Below are positions 49,695-57,990 of a stretch of 64,000 nt of DNA, piece after piece. The notes beneath the pieces were generated by a model that made no database searches, was not told where the DNA came from, and saw only the letters and a program-made list of their open reading frames with translations. How positions within the stretch are numbered: position 1 is the first letter of the stretch; the number at the start of each line of letters is the position of its first letter. This stretch comes from JALYGK01 sp036259835. Lineage in GTDB: Bacteria > Actinomycetota > UBA4738. Location: contig DATABA010000031.1 of assembly GCA_036259835.1 (NCBI GenBank), positions 5,392 to 69,391 on the forward strand. Direction: 5' to 3'. Made by a program: the position numbers and the translations under genes.

Positions 49695-51087
49695 GGCCGG
49701 CCTCGTCGTCTTTCTTCTCGAGCTCGTCCGCGATGGCCTGCTCGAGCCCCTGTCGCACCTCCGGCAGCGTCACCCGGTCGAGCACTTCCTGGAAGAATCC
49801 GAACACCACCAGCCGTTCCGCCTCCTCGTACGGGATTCCCCGGCTCTGGATGTAGAACATCGTGTCCTCGTCGACGGGTCCGACGCTGGCGGCGTGTCCA
49901 CACCGCACTGGATCGTTGGTCAGGATCTCCAGGTTCGGCACCGTGTGTGCCTTTGCCGTTTCGGAGAGCAGGATGTTCCGGTTCGTCTGGTACGCGTCGC
50001 ACTTGTGAGCATCCCGCTGGATGATGACTGTGCCGGTATAGACCGCCCGAGACCGCCCCTTGAGGGCCCCCTTGTACAGCAGATCGCTCGCCGTTCGTGA
50101 ACCCAGATGGTTCTGGATCGACCGGAAATCGAAGTGCTGATCCTCGTCGGCGAAGTAGAGACCGAGCATCTCGCTCGATCCGCCGTCGCCCTGCATCACG
50201 CTTTCGACTTCCGTGCGGGAAAGGCTCCCGCCGAACGCCACAACCAGAGAGCGCAGCTCCGCGTCGGGTGCGATGACGGCGTTCTGGACAGAAAGGTGGG
50301 TCACGCCGCGCCCCCAGTCCTGGAGTGAGACGTATCGGAGCTTCGACCCAGTTCCGAGATAGAGCTCCACGGCTGCGTCCGAAAGCACGCCTTCCAAGTC
50401 ACGAGAGACGTATCGATCGATGAAGGTCAGCTCGGCGCCCTCGCCCAACACGATGATCGTGTGGGGAAACACCGCGAGGCGGTCACGGTCCACGTATGTG
50501 AGCGTTTGCAACGGCAGCTCGACGTGCACGCCATCGGGAACGTGGACGAAGGTGCCGCCCGTGCGAAAGGCTGCGTGGAGCGCGGAGAACTTGCTCCTCC
50601 ACGGAGCCACTGCCTTGTGAAGGTGGGACTCGAGGCCGGAACTGTGCTGGCGAAGTGCTTCGTCTACCGACTGAAAAAGGACGCCCTTCGACGCTTCGGC
50701 CGGGTCGAGGTGGGCCGTAATGACCGACGAGTTGTGTTGGATGGCCAGCCCGGATCGCTCCCCTACCGCCCCCGCTGCCCCGAGAATCTCCGGCCGGACG
50801 TCGTCGAGGTTGGCGGCGGACGGCTCCTCTGCGTACGGAATGAAGGGGGTGAGATCCAGATCCCGAAGGTCCGTGTAGCGCCATTCCTCAGTTTCCGGCG
50901 AAGGCATCGGCATGGCCTCGAACTGTTCGAACGCTAAAGTCCGAACGCCGTCGACAGCGACGCGCTGGCCATCCGGGGACCAAGCTGTTGCGCCCCCCGC
51001 CTGCAGGGAAGGACCGGCGCCCTTCTTCGAGACGATTTCGGCGAGCGCTTCGCGCGTGAATCCGGTTGTCGTGGAAGTTTCGGCCAT
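49684..51087 (-). CDS. sufD: Fe-S cluster assembly protein SufD
   Basis: A 467-residue SufB/D-fold protein, scaffold partner of SufB and SufC. N-terminal SPETEEWRYTDLRDLDL is typical, and the beta-helix core contains VFPHTIIVLGEGAELTFIDRYVS and HNSSVITAHL. The C-terminal part has the SufD pattern RCGHAASVGPVDEDTMFYIQSRGIPYEEAERLVVFGFFQEVLDRV. ATG 51087 follows GGGGGATC. It heads the operon; the promoter lies at 51144-51170. SufB itself is 12.4 kb away. Confidence 0.93.
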   Translation of the reverse strand: MAETSTTTGFTREALAEIVSKKGAGPSLQAGGATAWSPDGQRVAVDGVRTLAFEQFEAMPMPSPETEEWRYTDLRDLDLTPFIPYAEEPSAANLDDVRPEILGAAGAVGERSGLAIQHNSSVITAHLDPAEASKGVLFQSVDEALRQHSSGLESHLHKAVAPWRSKFSALHAAFRTGGTFVHVPDGVHVELPLQTLTYVDRDRLAVFPHTIIVLGEGAELTFIDRYVSRDLEGVLSDAAVELYLGTGSKLRYVSLQDWGRGVTHLSVQNAVIAPDAELRSLVVAFGGSLSRTEVESVMQGDGGSSEMLGLYFADEDQHFDFRSIQNHLGSRTASDLLYKGALKGRSRAVYTGTVIIQRDAHKCDAYQTNRNILLSETAKAHTVPNLEILTNDPVRCGHAASVGPVDEDTMFYIQSRGIPYEEAERLVVFGFFQEVLDRVTLPEVRQGLEQAIADELEKKDDEAGHAA

Positions 51088-51143
51088 GATCCCCCGACGG
51101 CCGGCTCTGGGATTGATTCGTTGACGTCCGCGCCGCTGGATTA

Positions 51144-51170
51144 ATTCTATCAATTAGGTAGGAATTACCT
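51144..51170 (-). promoter_or_regulatory. Promoter and palindromic operator of sufD-sufU operon
   Basis: On the minus strand TAGAAT (51149-51144) is a good -10 box, 57 bp upstream of sufD. Just upstream lies the perfect 15-bp palindrome AGGTA-N5-TACCT (51156-51170). A half of it (AGGTAATTC) is repeated at the A-type carrier promoter (43152-43144). A site between -35 and -10 suits a repressor, such as an Rrf2/SufR-type Fe-S regulator, but no such gene is in the window. Confidence 0.45.
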
Positions 51171-51202
51171 TGGTGGTTGCTGCGGTCTCGCACAATCACT
51201 AC

Positions 51203-52720
51203 GTGCTGCTTCAGGAGATCGCCGATACGTCCGCTGGGGTTGCCTCCACCCGATCCCGGCTGGCCAAGATCGAGCGGCTGGCGGACTGCCTTCGCCAGCT
51301 CCGCCCGGAGGAAGTTCCCATCGCAGTCGCTTATCTGGCTGGCGAGCTTCCCCAGGGATCGATCGGCATCGGGTGGGCGTCTCTCCGCGACCTTCCGCCA
51401 CCGGCCCGGACGCCGACGCTCGAATTGCTCGAGGTCGATGCCACGCTGCGGCGCGTACAGGCGACCACCGGGACAGGATCGCAAGCCGCGAGGCGCCAGC
51501 AGCTGCATGGGATGTTCGGGCGAGCCACCGACGACGAACGCAAATTCCTGACCGGACTTCTGCTCGGTGAGCTCAGGCAGGGCGCGTTGGAAGGCGTGAT
51601 GGTCGAAGCGGTCGCCAGGGCGGCCGGCCTTCCCGGCTCGGATGTCCGAAGAGCCGCGATGCTGGCCGGCGATCTCGGCCCCGTGGCCGAAGCGGCCGTC
51701 GCGAAAGGGGCACAGGGACTGGCTCGGTTCCGCCTGACCGTCCTGCGACCGATCCAGCCGATGCTGGCGCACTCCGCCGATAGTCTCCAGGATGCGCTCT
51801 CCCGAACCCGAGCCGCCGCGGTCGAGTGGAAGTTCGACGGCGCCCGCGTCCAGGTTCATCGGCTCGGCGGCGAGGTGCGGGCGTTCACCCGGAACCTCGC
51901 CGACATGACGGATCGCGTTCCCGAAGTCGTCCAGGCCGTCGCGGCGCTGCCGGTCGAGTCGATCGTGTTGGACGGAGAGGCGATCGCGCTTCACGGCGAT
52001 GGCCGGCCCCATCCCTTTCAGGACACGATGAGCCGGTTCGGAACACAAGTGCCGGAGCAACAGCTGGCGAAAGTCCGGCTCTCCGCGTTCTTCTTCGACT
52101 GCCTTCATCTCAATGGAGAGGATCTGATCGACCGACCGACGACCGAGCGGTTCGAGGCGCTGCGCGCCGCGGTGCCGGACGAAGTGTTGATTCCGCGAAT
52201 CGTCCCGCACGATCCGACCGAGGCGGAGCCTTTCTTCGACCGGGCGCTCCAACAGGGGCACGAGGGCGTGATGGTGAAGGCGCTCGACGCACCGTACGAA
52301 GCGGGACGGCGCGGTGCGAGCTGGCTGAAAGTGAAGCGCGCCAAGACGCTCGACCTGGTGATCCTGGCCGCAGAGTGGGGGCACGGCCGCCGTCACAAGT
52401 GGCTGAGCAACCTACATCTGGGCGCACAGGATCCCGCGTCGGGTCAGTTCGTCATGCTCGGGAAGACCTTCAAGGGAATGACCGATCAGATGCTGACATG
52501 GCAGACCGAGCGACTGCTCGAGCTCGAAACACATCGCGACAGCTACACGGTCTACGTTCAACCGGAGATCGTGGTGGAGGTGGCCTTCGATGGGCTCCAG
52601 CGGAGCACCCGGTATCCCGCTGGCCTGGCGCTCCGGTTCGCCCGGATCAAGGGATATCGGCCAGACAAGCGTCCCGAGGAGGCAGACACCATCGAAACCG
52701 TCCGCGCGCTGGCCGGCTGA
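51203..52720 (+). CDS. ATP-dependent DNA ligase
   Basis: A 505-residue ligase: N-terminal DNA-binding domain (about 1-170), adenylation domain with catalytic K210 in EWKFDGARVQVH (motif I), then SIVLDGEAIAL (III), FFFDCLHLNGE (IIIa), GVMVKALDAPYEAGRRGASWLKVKRAKTLD (IV, V) and C-terminal OB domain. GTG 51203 begins VLLQEIADTS, the normal start of this family; TTG 51170 and GTG 51173 would add up to 11 residues. A CACAAT 8 bp before GTG 51203 suggests it may be leaderless. No Ku or LigD partner nearby. Confidence 0.92.
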   Translation: MLLQEIADTSAGVASTRSRLAKIERLADCLRQLRPEEVPIAVAYLAGELPQGSIGIGWASLRDLPPPARTPTLELLEVDATLRRVQATTGTGSQAARRQQLHGMFGRATDDERKFLTGLLLGELRQGALEGVMVEAVARAAGLPGSDVRRAAMLAGDLGPVAEAAVAKGAQGLARFRLTVLRPIQPMLAHSADSLQDALSRTRAAAVEWKFDGARVQVHRLGGEVRAFTRNLADMTDRVPEVVQAVAALPVESIVLDGEAIALHGDGRPHPFQDTMSRFGTQVPEQQLAKVRLSAFFFDCLHLNGEDLIDRPTTERFEALRAAVPDEVLIPRIVPHDPTEAEPFFDRALQQGHEGVMVKALDAPYEAGRRGASWLKVKRAKTLDLVILAAEWGHGRRHKWLSNLHLGAQDPASGQFVMLGKTFKGMTDQMLTWQTERLLELETHRDSYTVYVQPEIVVEVAFDGLQRSTRYPAGLALRFARIKGYRPDKRPEEADTIETVRALAG

Positions 52721-52747
52721 GCCGGGCCGAATATCCTTCGAGTGATC

Positions 52748-55363
52748 ATGGACCTGCCGACCGGGATCGTGACCTTTCTCTTCACCGACATCGAAGGGTC
52801 GACGAACCTCGCTCGAACGCTCGGATCTCGGTGGCCGCACGTCCTGGAAGAGCACAACGCGATCCTTCGAAACGCCATTCGCGCCCACGATGGCATCGAC
52901 ATCCGTACAGAAGGCGACGCCTTCTTCGCGGTGTTCCGCTCCCCCGGCGATGCGGTTCGAGCGGCGGCGACAGCTCAGCGGGTGCTGGCTGACCGTGAGT
53001 GGCCTGCGGACGGCCCGATTCGGGTCCGGATGGGCATGCACACAGGCGAAGGACGCCTGGCCGGTGACGACTACGTGGGTCTCGACGTCCACCGCGCTGC
53101 TCGGATCGCCGCTGCCGGGCACGGAGGGCAGGTGCTGCTCTCCGACGCGGCAAGGGTTTTGGTCGGTGACGGACTCACCGACGGGCTCACGTTGCGCGAC
53201 CTGGGGCAGCATCGTCTGAAGGACTTCGACGACCCGCAGCACATCTACCAGCTCGAAATCGAAGGCCTCGAGAGGGAATTCCCTCCGCTCAAGACCCGAG
53301 ACATGCCGACACGGCTGCCGGTGCAGCTAACGTCGTTCATCGGCCGGAAGCGCGAGGTGCACCAGGTGAGTGAGCTGCTCGAGCGAAGCCGCCTGGTCAC
53401 GCTCACCGGCCCGGGCGGGACCGGGAAGACGCGGCTCGCGATAGAGGCGGCAACCCGCATAACGGAGCGCTTCCCCGACGGTGTCTACTTCGTGGATCTC
53501 TCCCCCACCCGGGACCCGGCACTGGTGCCCTCGGCGATGGTCACCGCCCTAGGCCTGAAACAGCTTCCGGATCGGGGTGCATTGGAATCGGTCACCGAGT
53601 ACCTCAGGAATCGCGTTGCCCTTCTGATTCTCGACAACTTCGAGCAGGTAACCGAAGCATCAGGCGTCGCTCGAGTGGTGTTAGAGGAGTCGCCTTCGAC
53701 CAACCTGCTGGTTACAAGCAGGGTGCACCTTGACTTACCCGGAGAGCATGAATTCCCCGTCCCACCGCTCGACGTTCCCGAACTGAACGGAGACGTCGGC
53801 GCCATTTCACAGAACGAGGCGGTGGAGCTGTTCGTTCATCGGGCCCGGGCCGTGCGGCCGTCGTTCGAAATCAGCGATCAGAACGCCCGGTCGATCGCAG
53901 AGGTCTGCGCCCGACTCGACGGACTGCCGCTGGCGATCGAGCTGGCCGCGGCGCAAACTCGCCTGCTGTCGCCGTCCGAGCTGCTCCAACGACTGCAACA
54001 GCGCCTGTCCGGACTCAGCACGGGTTCTCGAAACGTGCCCGAACGCCAGCGAACCCTCCGGAGCACCATCGAATGGAGCTACGAGCTCTTGGAACCCGCG
54101 GACCGAAGGCTCTTTGCGCGACTCGGCGTTTTTGCGGGGGGCGGCACATTCGAATCGATTGAGGCCGTTTGCAATCCAGCAACAGACCTTGGTGTGGAGA
54201 CACTTGAAGGCCTTGCGTCCCTGATCGGCAAGAGCCTCCTCCGCCGCATGGAGTTCCCTGAAGGATCCCGGTTCACGATGTTGGAAACCATCCGGGATTA
54301 CGCGAGGGAACGCCTCGAGGCCGAGTTCGATCTCGACGACACAGAACGGCGACACGCCGGTTACTTCGCCACTCTGGCGGAGGAGCGCGGACCGACAGTT
54401 CGGGGAGCGACCGCCGACATCGTCGAGGCAGTGGTCCGGGACATCGACAATTTTCGCGCTGCCCTGTCGTGGTCCCTCCGAATGGACCAGGCTCAGTTCG
54501 GGCTTCGGATCGCCGCGGCGCTGTGGAGGGTCTTTGTCGAGACAGGACACTTGAGGGAGGCCGTCGAATCGCTGGAATCGCTCCTGGCACTACCCTCCGC
54601 GAAGGCTAGGGACCGGATCCGTGCCAGCGGGGTCATGGCTCTCGGATCTCTCCTCTACTGGCAGACGGATTATCGCGGGACCCAAGACCGATACGAGGAG
54701 GCCCTTTCGATCTTCGAAGAGGTGGGCGACGAAACGGAACGGATGCAGGCGCTCATGTACCTCGCGTACTCCTTTGTGGCGCAGGAGGACCCGGACAATG
54801 CGCTTCGGACGATCGAGAAGGCACTTGCTCTCAGCGAATTTGTCACCGATGAAGCGCTTCTTGCGGAACTGACGGGCCTCAGAGGAGGCACTCATATCAC
54901 ACGAGGCGAGTACGACGAGGGCCTCAGATGGTTGGAGGAATCCCTCGAGCGGTTCGAAGCTGCCGGAGCGTTGTTGTGGTCCAACGAGACCCGGGCCCGG
55001 ATCAGCAGCCTGTACCGAATGCAGGGGCGAGTCGATGAAGCGGAGGCTTACCTACGACAGTCCTTCGAGGTTTATCAGATGGTTGGGGGCCTGACGAACT
55101 CGGGCGCGGTCGCCCTCCAGTTCGCGGCTGTGGCGACGGCTCGCGGAGATCACGAACGGGCCATGCGCCTCGCCGGGTTCGCGGAGAAGGTGTCCGAACA
55201 ACTCGGAGGAAGGCCTCCCACCGCGCTCTTACTCATCCCCGACTTTCGAGCGGAGGCCGCGACCACCCTCGATGAGGCGACCATTGATCGCCTCTGGAAC
55301 GAGGGCAAGTCCATGGATCTGGAAGAGGCTGCTCACTACATGCTGCGAGAGAAGCAGGAATGA
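52748..55363 (+). CDS. Cyclase-STAND ATPase-TPR protein, first of tandem triplet
   Basis: An 871-residue multidomain signalling protein. Class III nucleotide cyclase domain (about 1-165): metal ligands in FLFTDIEGST and RTEGDAFFAVF, then DVHRAARI where the usual transition-state Asn is His. Linker FPPLKTRDMPTRLP. STAND/NB-ARC-type NTPase (about 195-480) with Walker A TGPGGTGKTRLA at 219-230, Walker B LLILDNFEQ near 291, LLVTSR and GLPLAIELAAAQ. Winged-helix-like region LRSTIEWSYELLEP, then TPR-like repeats (about 590-830). Reads into the next gene by ATGA overlap. Ligand and output unknown. Confidence 0.9.
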   Translation: MDLPTGIVTFLFTDIEGSTNLARTLGSRWPHVLEEHNAILRNAIRAHDGIDIRTEGDAFFAVFRSPGDAVRAAATAQRVLADREWPADGPIRVRMGMHTGEGRLAGDDYVGLDVHRAARIAAAGHGGQVLLSDAARVLVGDGLTDGLTLRDLGQHRLKDFDDPQHIYQLEIEGLEREFPPLKTRDMPTRLPVQLTSFIGRKREVHQVSELLERSRLVTLTGPGGTGKTRLAIEAATRITERFPDGVYFVDLSPTRDPALVPSAMVTALGLKQLPDRGALESVTEYLRNRVALLILDNFEQVTEASGVARVVLEESPSTNLLVTSRVHLDLPGEHEFPVPPLDVPELNGDVGAISQNEAVELFVHRARAVRPSFEISDQNARSIAEVCARLDGLPLAIELAAAQTRLLSPSELLQRLQQRLSGLSTGSRNVPERQRTLRSTIEWSYELLEPADRRLFARLGVFAGGGTFESIEAVCNPATDLGVETLEGLASLIGKSLLRRMEFPEGSRFTMLETIRDYARERLEAEFDLDDTERRHAGYFATLAEERGPTVRGATADIVEAVVRDIDNFRAALSWSLRMDQAQFGLRIAAALWRVFVETGHLREAVESLESLLALPSAKARDRIRASGVMALGSLLYWQTDYRGTQDRYEEALSIFEEVGDETERMQALMYLAYSFVAQEDPDNALRTIEKALALSEFVTDEALLAELTGLRGGTHITRGEYDEGLRWLEESLERFEAAGALLWSNETRARISSLYRMQGRVDEAEAYLRQSFEVYQMVGGLTNSGAVALQFAAVATARGDHERAMRLAGFAEKVSEQLGGRPPTALLLIPDFRAEAATTLDEATIDRLWNEGKSMDLEEAAHYMLREKQE

Positions 55364-57990
55364 GCAAGCCGCCCACGGGGACGGTCACGTTCCTGTTCAC
55401 CGATATCGAAGGGTCTACCAAGCTGCTTCACGACCTCGGCGAGGGATATCGCCAGGTCCAAAGCGACCATCAGCGGCTCATGCGTGAGGCGATCGCAGCG
55501 TACGGCGGACATGAGGTGCGAACGGAAGGTGATTCGTTCTTTGTGGTTTTCCGATCCGCACCAGACGCGATGGCCTGCGCCGTTGCAGCTCAACGGGCGC
55601 TGGCGGCCCATCCGTGGTCGCACGGAGAGCCGCTGCGCGTCCGCATGGGGATGCACACCGGCGAAGGGCGGCTCCTGGGCCGAGACTACTTGGGCATCGA
55701 CGTGAACCGCGCGGCCCGGATCGCAGCCGCGGGCCACGGCGGGCAGGTCCTCTTGTCGGATGCGACAAGGGTCCTGGTAGCCGACGCTGTTCCAGGGGGG
55801 GTGACGCTTCGGGATCTGGGGAAGCACCGCCTGAAGGACTTCGACGAGCCACGGAGCGTCCACCAGATCGTGATCGATGGGCTCGAGGCCAAGTTCCCTC
55901 CCCTCAAGACCCTCGAGATTCCCTCGAACCTGCCTGTGCAGCTCACAACCTTCGTTGGACGAGAGCGCGAGCTTGGCCAGATCGGGGACGTTCTGGGTCG
56001 AAGGCGGCTTGTCACGCTGACGGGACCCGGAGGAAGCGGCAAGACCCGTCTGGCGATTCAGGCAGCCAGCCAGATGATGGAGCGGTTCCCGGACGGGGTC
56101 TTCTTCGTCGATCTCTCGGCGATCCGGGATGCGCGCCTGGTGCCCTCGGCGATCACCCTCTCGCTGGATCTGAAGGAGCGACCCGGCCGCGGTCCCTGGG
56201 AAACCCTGAAGGAGCACTTTCAAGGTCGGACCTCCCTGCTCATCCTGGACAACTTCGAGCAGGTGATCGACGCGTCCGACATCGCTCGAGCCGTCCTGGA
56301 GACTGCCCCGAAAACCACCGTGCTCGTCACCAGCCGGGTCCGCCTCGACCTTCCAGGTGAGCAGGACTTTCCGGTCCCCCCACTGGAAGTGCCATGGCCT
56401 GAAGATGTCGGTTCTCTCGCGGGCAACGAATCCGTGGAACTGTTCCTTGATCGAGCTCGGGCGGTCCAGCCGTCCTTTGAGCTCACCAAAGACAACGCCC
56501 AGGCCGTTGCTGCGATCTGTACCCGGCTCGACGGGTTGCCCCTGGCCATCGAACTGGCTGCGGCGCAGGTGCGACTTCTCGCACCCGGCGAACTGCTGGC
56601 GCGCTTGGATCGCCGACTTTCGACGCTTGGAACGGGGTCTCGCCACGCCCCGGAGCGTCAGCGCACGCTCCGGCGGACGATCGAATGGAGTTACGAACTC
56701 CTTCAGCCGGAGGAGCGCACCGTCTTTGCCCGGCTTGCCGTGTTCGCCGGAGGCGCCACCGTGGCCGCCATCGAGGAGGTATGCAATCCCATGACGGACC
56801 TAGGCGTGACCGCCCTCGAAGTCTTGGCGTCGCTGATCGACAAGAGTCTCGTCCGTCGAGTGGAGTTCCCAGAAGGATCTCGGTTCTCGATGCTCGAGAC
56901 CATCCACGAGTACGCGCGAGACCGCCTGGAAGCCGAATTCGATCTCGAGGACACTTCGCGCCGACACGCCGAGTTCTTTGCTCGCGATGCCGAGAAACTC
57001 GCCGCGCAGATTCGTGGTCCGGGCGGAGCCGCGCTCATGCCGGCAATGGTCCGCGACCTGGACAATTTCCGGGCGGCAATGTCCTGGTCTCTTCGGATGG
57101 ACCGAGCCGATCTGGGCCTGCCGATCTGCACGGTGCCGTGGAGATTCTTCCTGGAAGCGGGCCATCTGAGCGAATGGCGCGAAGCGCTCCAGTCGCTGTT
57201 GACGCTTCCCTCGGCAGCACCTCGGGATCGAATCCGCGCCGAAGCGGTCCTCGCCCTCGGGTCTCTCCTCTATTGGCAGGCGGACTACCCCTCGAGCAAA
57301 CAGAAGTATGAAGAGGCCTTGGAGATGTACCTGGAGATCGGCGACGACCGAGGTGTGGCGGAGGCCCTCGCCGATCTCGCCTACGTCACCCTGGCGCAGG
57401 ACGATCCCGACGCCGCCCTCCCGTTTATCGAAAAGGGATTGGATGCCGCCCGCCGGTGTCGAGACCTGGCCAGAGAAGCCGAACTTGCCGGACTGTTTGG
57501 CATCGCCCATTTTCAACGCGGGGAGTATGACGCTGCGCTCGCAGCCCTGAAGGAATCGATGGCAGGGTTCGAGACTGCTCCCACAAACGCCGGATACTGG
57601 CTGAACGAGACGAAAGTTCGAATCGGCTCCGTCTATCGGATGGCTGGGCGGTTGGATGACGCCGAGCATCATTTCCGTCAAGCGTTGATTGCCTATCGAG
57701 CCGATGCCGATGCCGGCCTTCCGAGCGCGGGTGCCGTGACGATTCAGCTGGCCGGTGTGGCGGCGGCTCGTGGAGACCATGAGCGATCCCTTCGACTCGG
57801 CGGATTCGTCGAAGCCATCGCCGACCGCCTGGGCGGGATACTGCCGCCAGCGCTCATGCGAGTGCCCGACCTGAAAGCGACGGCCCGGGAAAGCCTGGAT
57901 GAGGCTACGGTCGAGCGTCTGTGGCGGGAAGGAAAAGCCATGCATACGGACCAAGCCTTGTCATACGCCCTCGGCGAAGAGACGCCATGA
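55360..57990 (+). CDS. Cyclase-STAND ATPase-TPR protein, second of tandem triplet
   Basis: An 876-residue paralogue. The cyclase domain has the full residues FLFTDIEGST, RTEGDSFFVVF and DVNRAARI (Asn kept), so it is the best candidate for an active cyclase. Walker A TGPGGSGKTRLA at about 221-232, Walker B LLILDNFEQVID, VLVTSR and GLPLAIELAAAQVRLL. TPR-like repeats end in RGDHERSLRLGGF. The start ATG overlaps the stop of the first copy (ATGA). Its cyclase half is closest to copy three, whereas its ATPase and TPR half is closest to copy one. Confidence 0.9.
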   Translation: MSKPPTGTVTFLFTDIEGSTKLLHDLGEGYRQVQSDHQRLMREAIAAYGGHEVRTEGDSFFVVFRSAPDAMACAVAAQRALAAHPWSHGEPLRVRMGMHTGEGRLLGRDYLGIDVNRAARIAAAGHGGQVLLSDATRVLVADAVPGGVTLRDLGKHRLKDFDEPRSVHQIVIDGLEAKFPPLKTLEIPSNLPVQLTTFVGRERELGQIGDVLGRRRLVTLTGPGGSGKTRLAIQAASQMMERFPDGVFFVDLSAIRDARLVPSAITLSLDLKERPGRGPWETLKEHFQGRTSLLILDNFEQVIDASDIARAVLETAPKTTVLVTSRVRLDLPGEQDFPVPPLEVPWPEDVGSLAGNESVELFLDRARAVQPSFELTKDNAQAVAAICTRLDGLPLAIELAAAQVRLLAPGELLARLDRRLSTLGTGSRHAPERQRTLRRTIEWSYELLQPEERTVFARLAVFAGGATVAAIEEVCNPMTDLGVTALEVLASLIDKSLVRRVEFPEGSRFSMLETIHEYARDRLEAEFDLEDTSRRHAEFFARDAEKLAAQIRGPGGAALMPAMVRDLDNFRAAMSWSLRMDRADLGLPICTVPWRFFLEAGHLSEWREALQSLLTLPSAAPRDRIRAEAVLALGSLLYWQADYPSSKQKYEEALEMYLEIGDDRGVAEALADLAYVTLAQDDPDAALPFIEKGLDAARRCRDLAREAELAGLFGIAHFQRGEYDAALAALKESMAGFETAPTNAGYWLNETKVRIGSVYRMAGRLDDAEHHFRQALIAYRADADAGLPSAGAVTIQLAGVAAARGDHERSLRLGGFVEAIADRLGGILPPALMRVPDLKATARESLDEATVERLWREGKAMHTDQALSYALGEETP

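Noticed and set aside
50888..52396. 502-residue minus-strand frame under the ligase
   Set aside because: Shadow frame; crosses the suf promoter and lacks any family motif.
55336..56646. 436-residue minus-strand frame under the second cyclase gene
   Set aside because: Shadow; paralogous genes give similar shadow frames in the same place.
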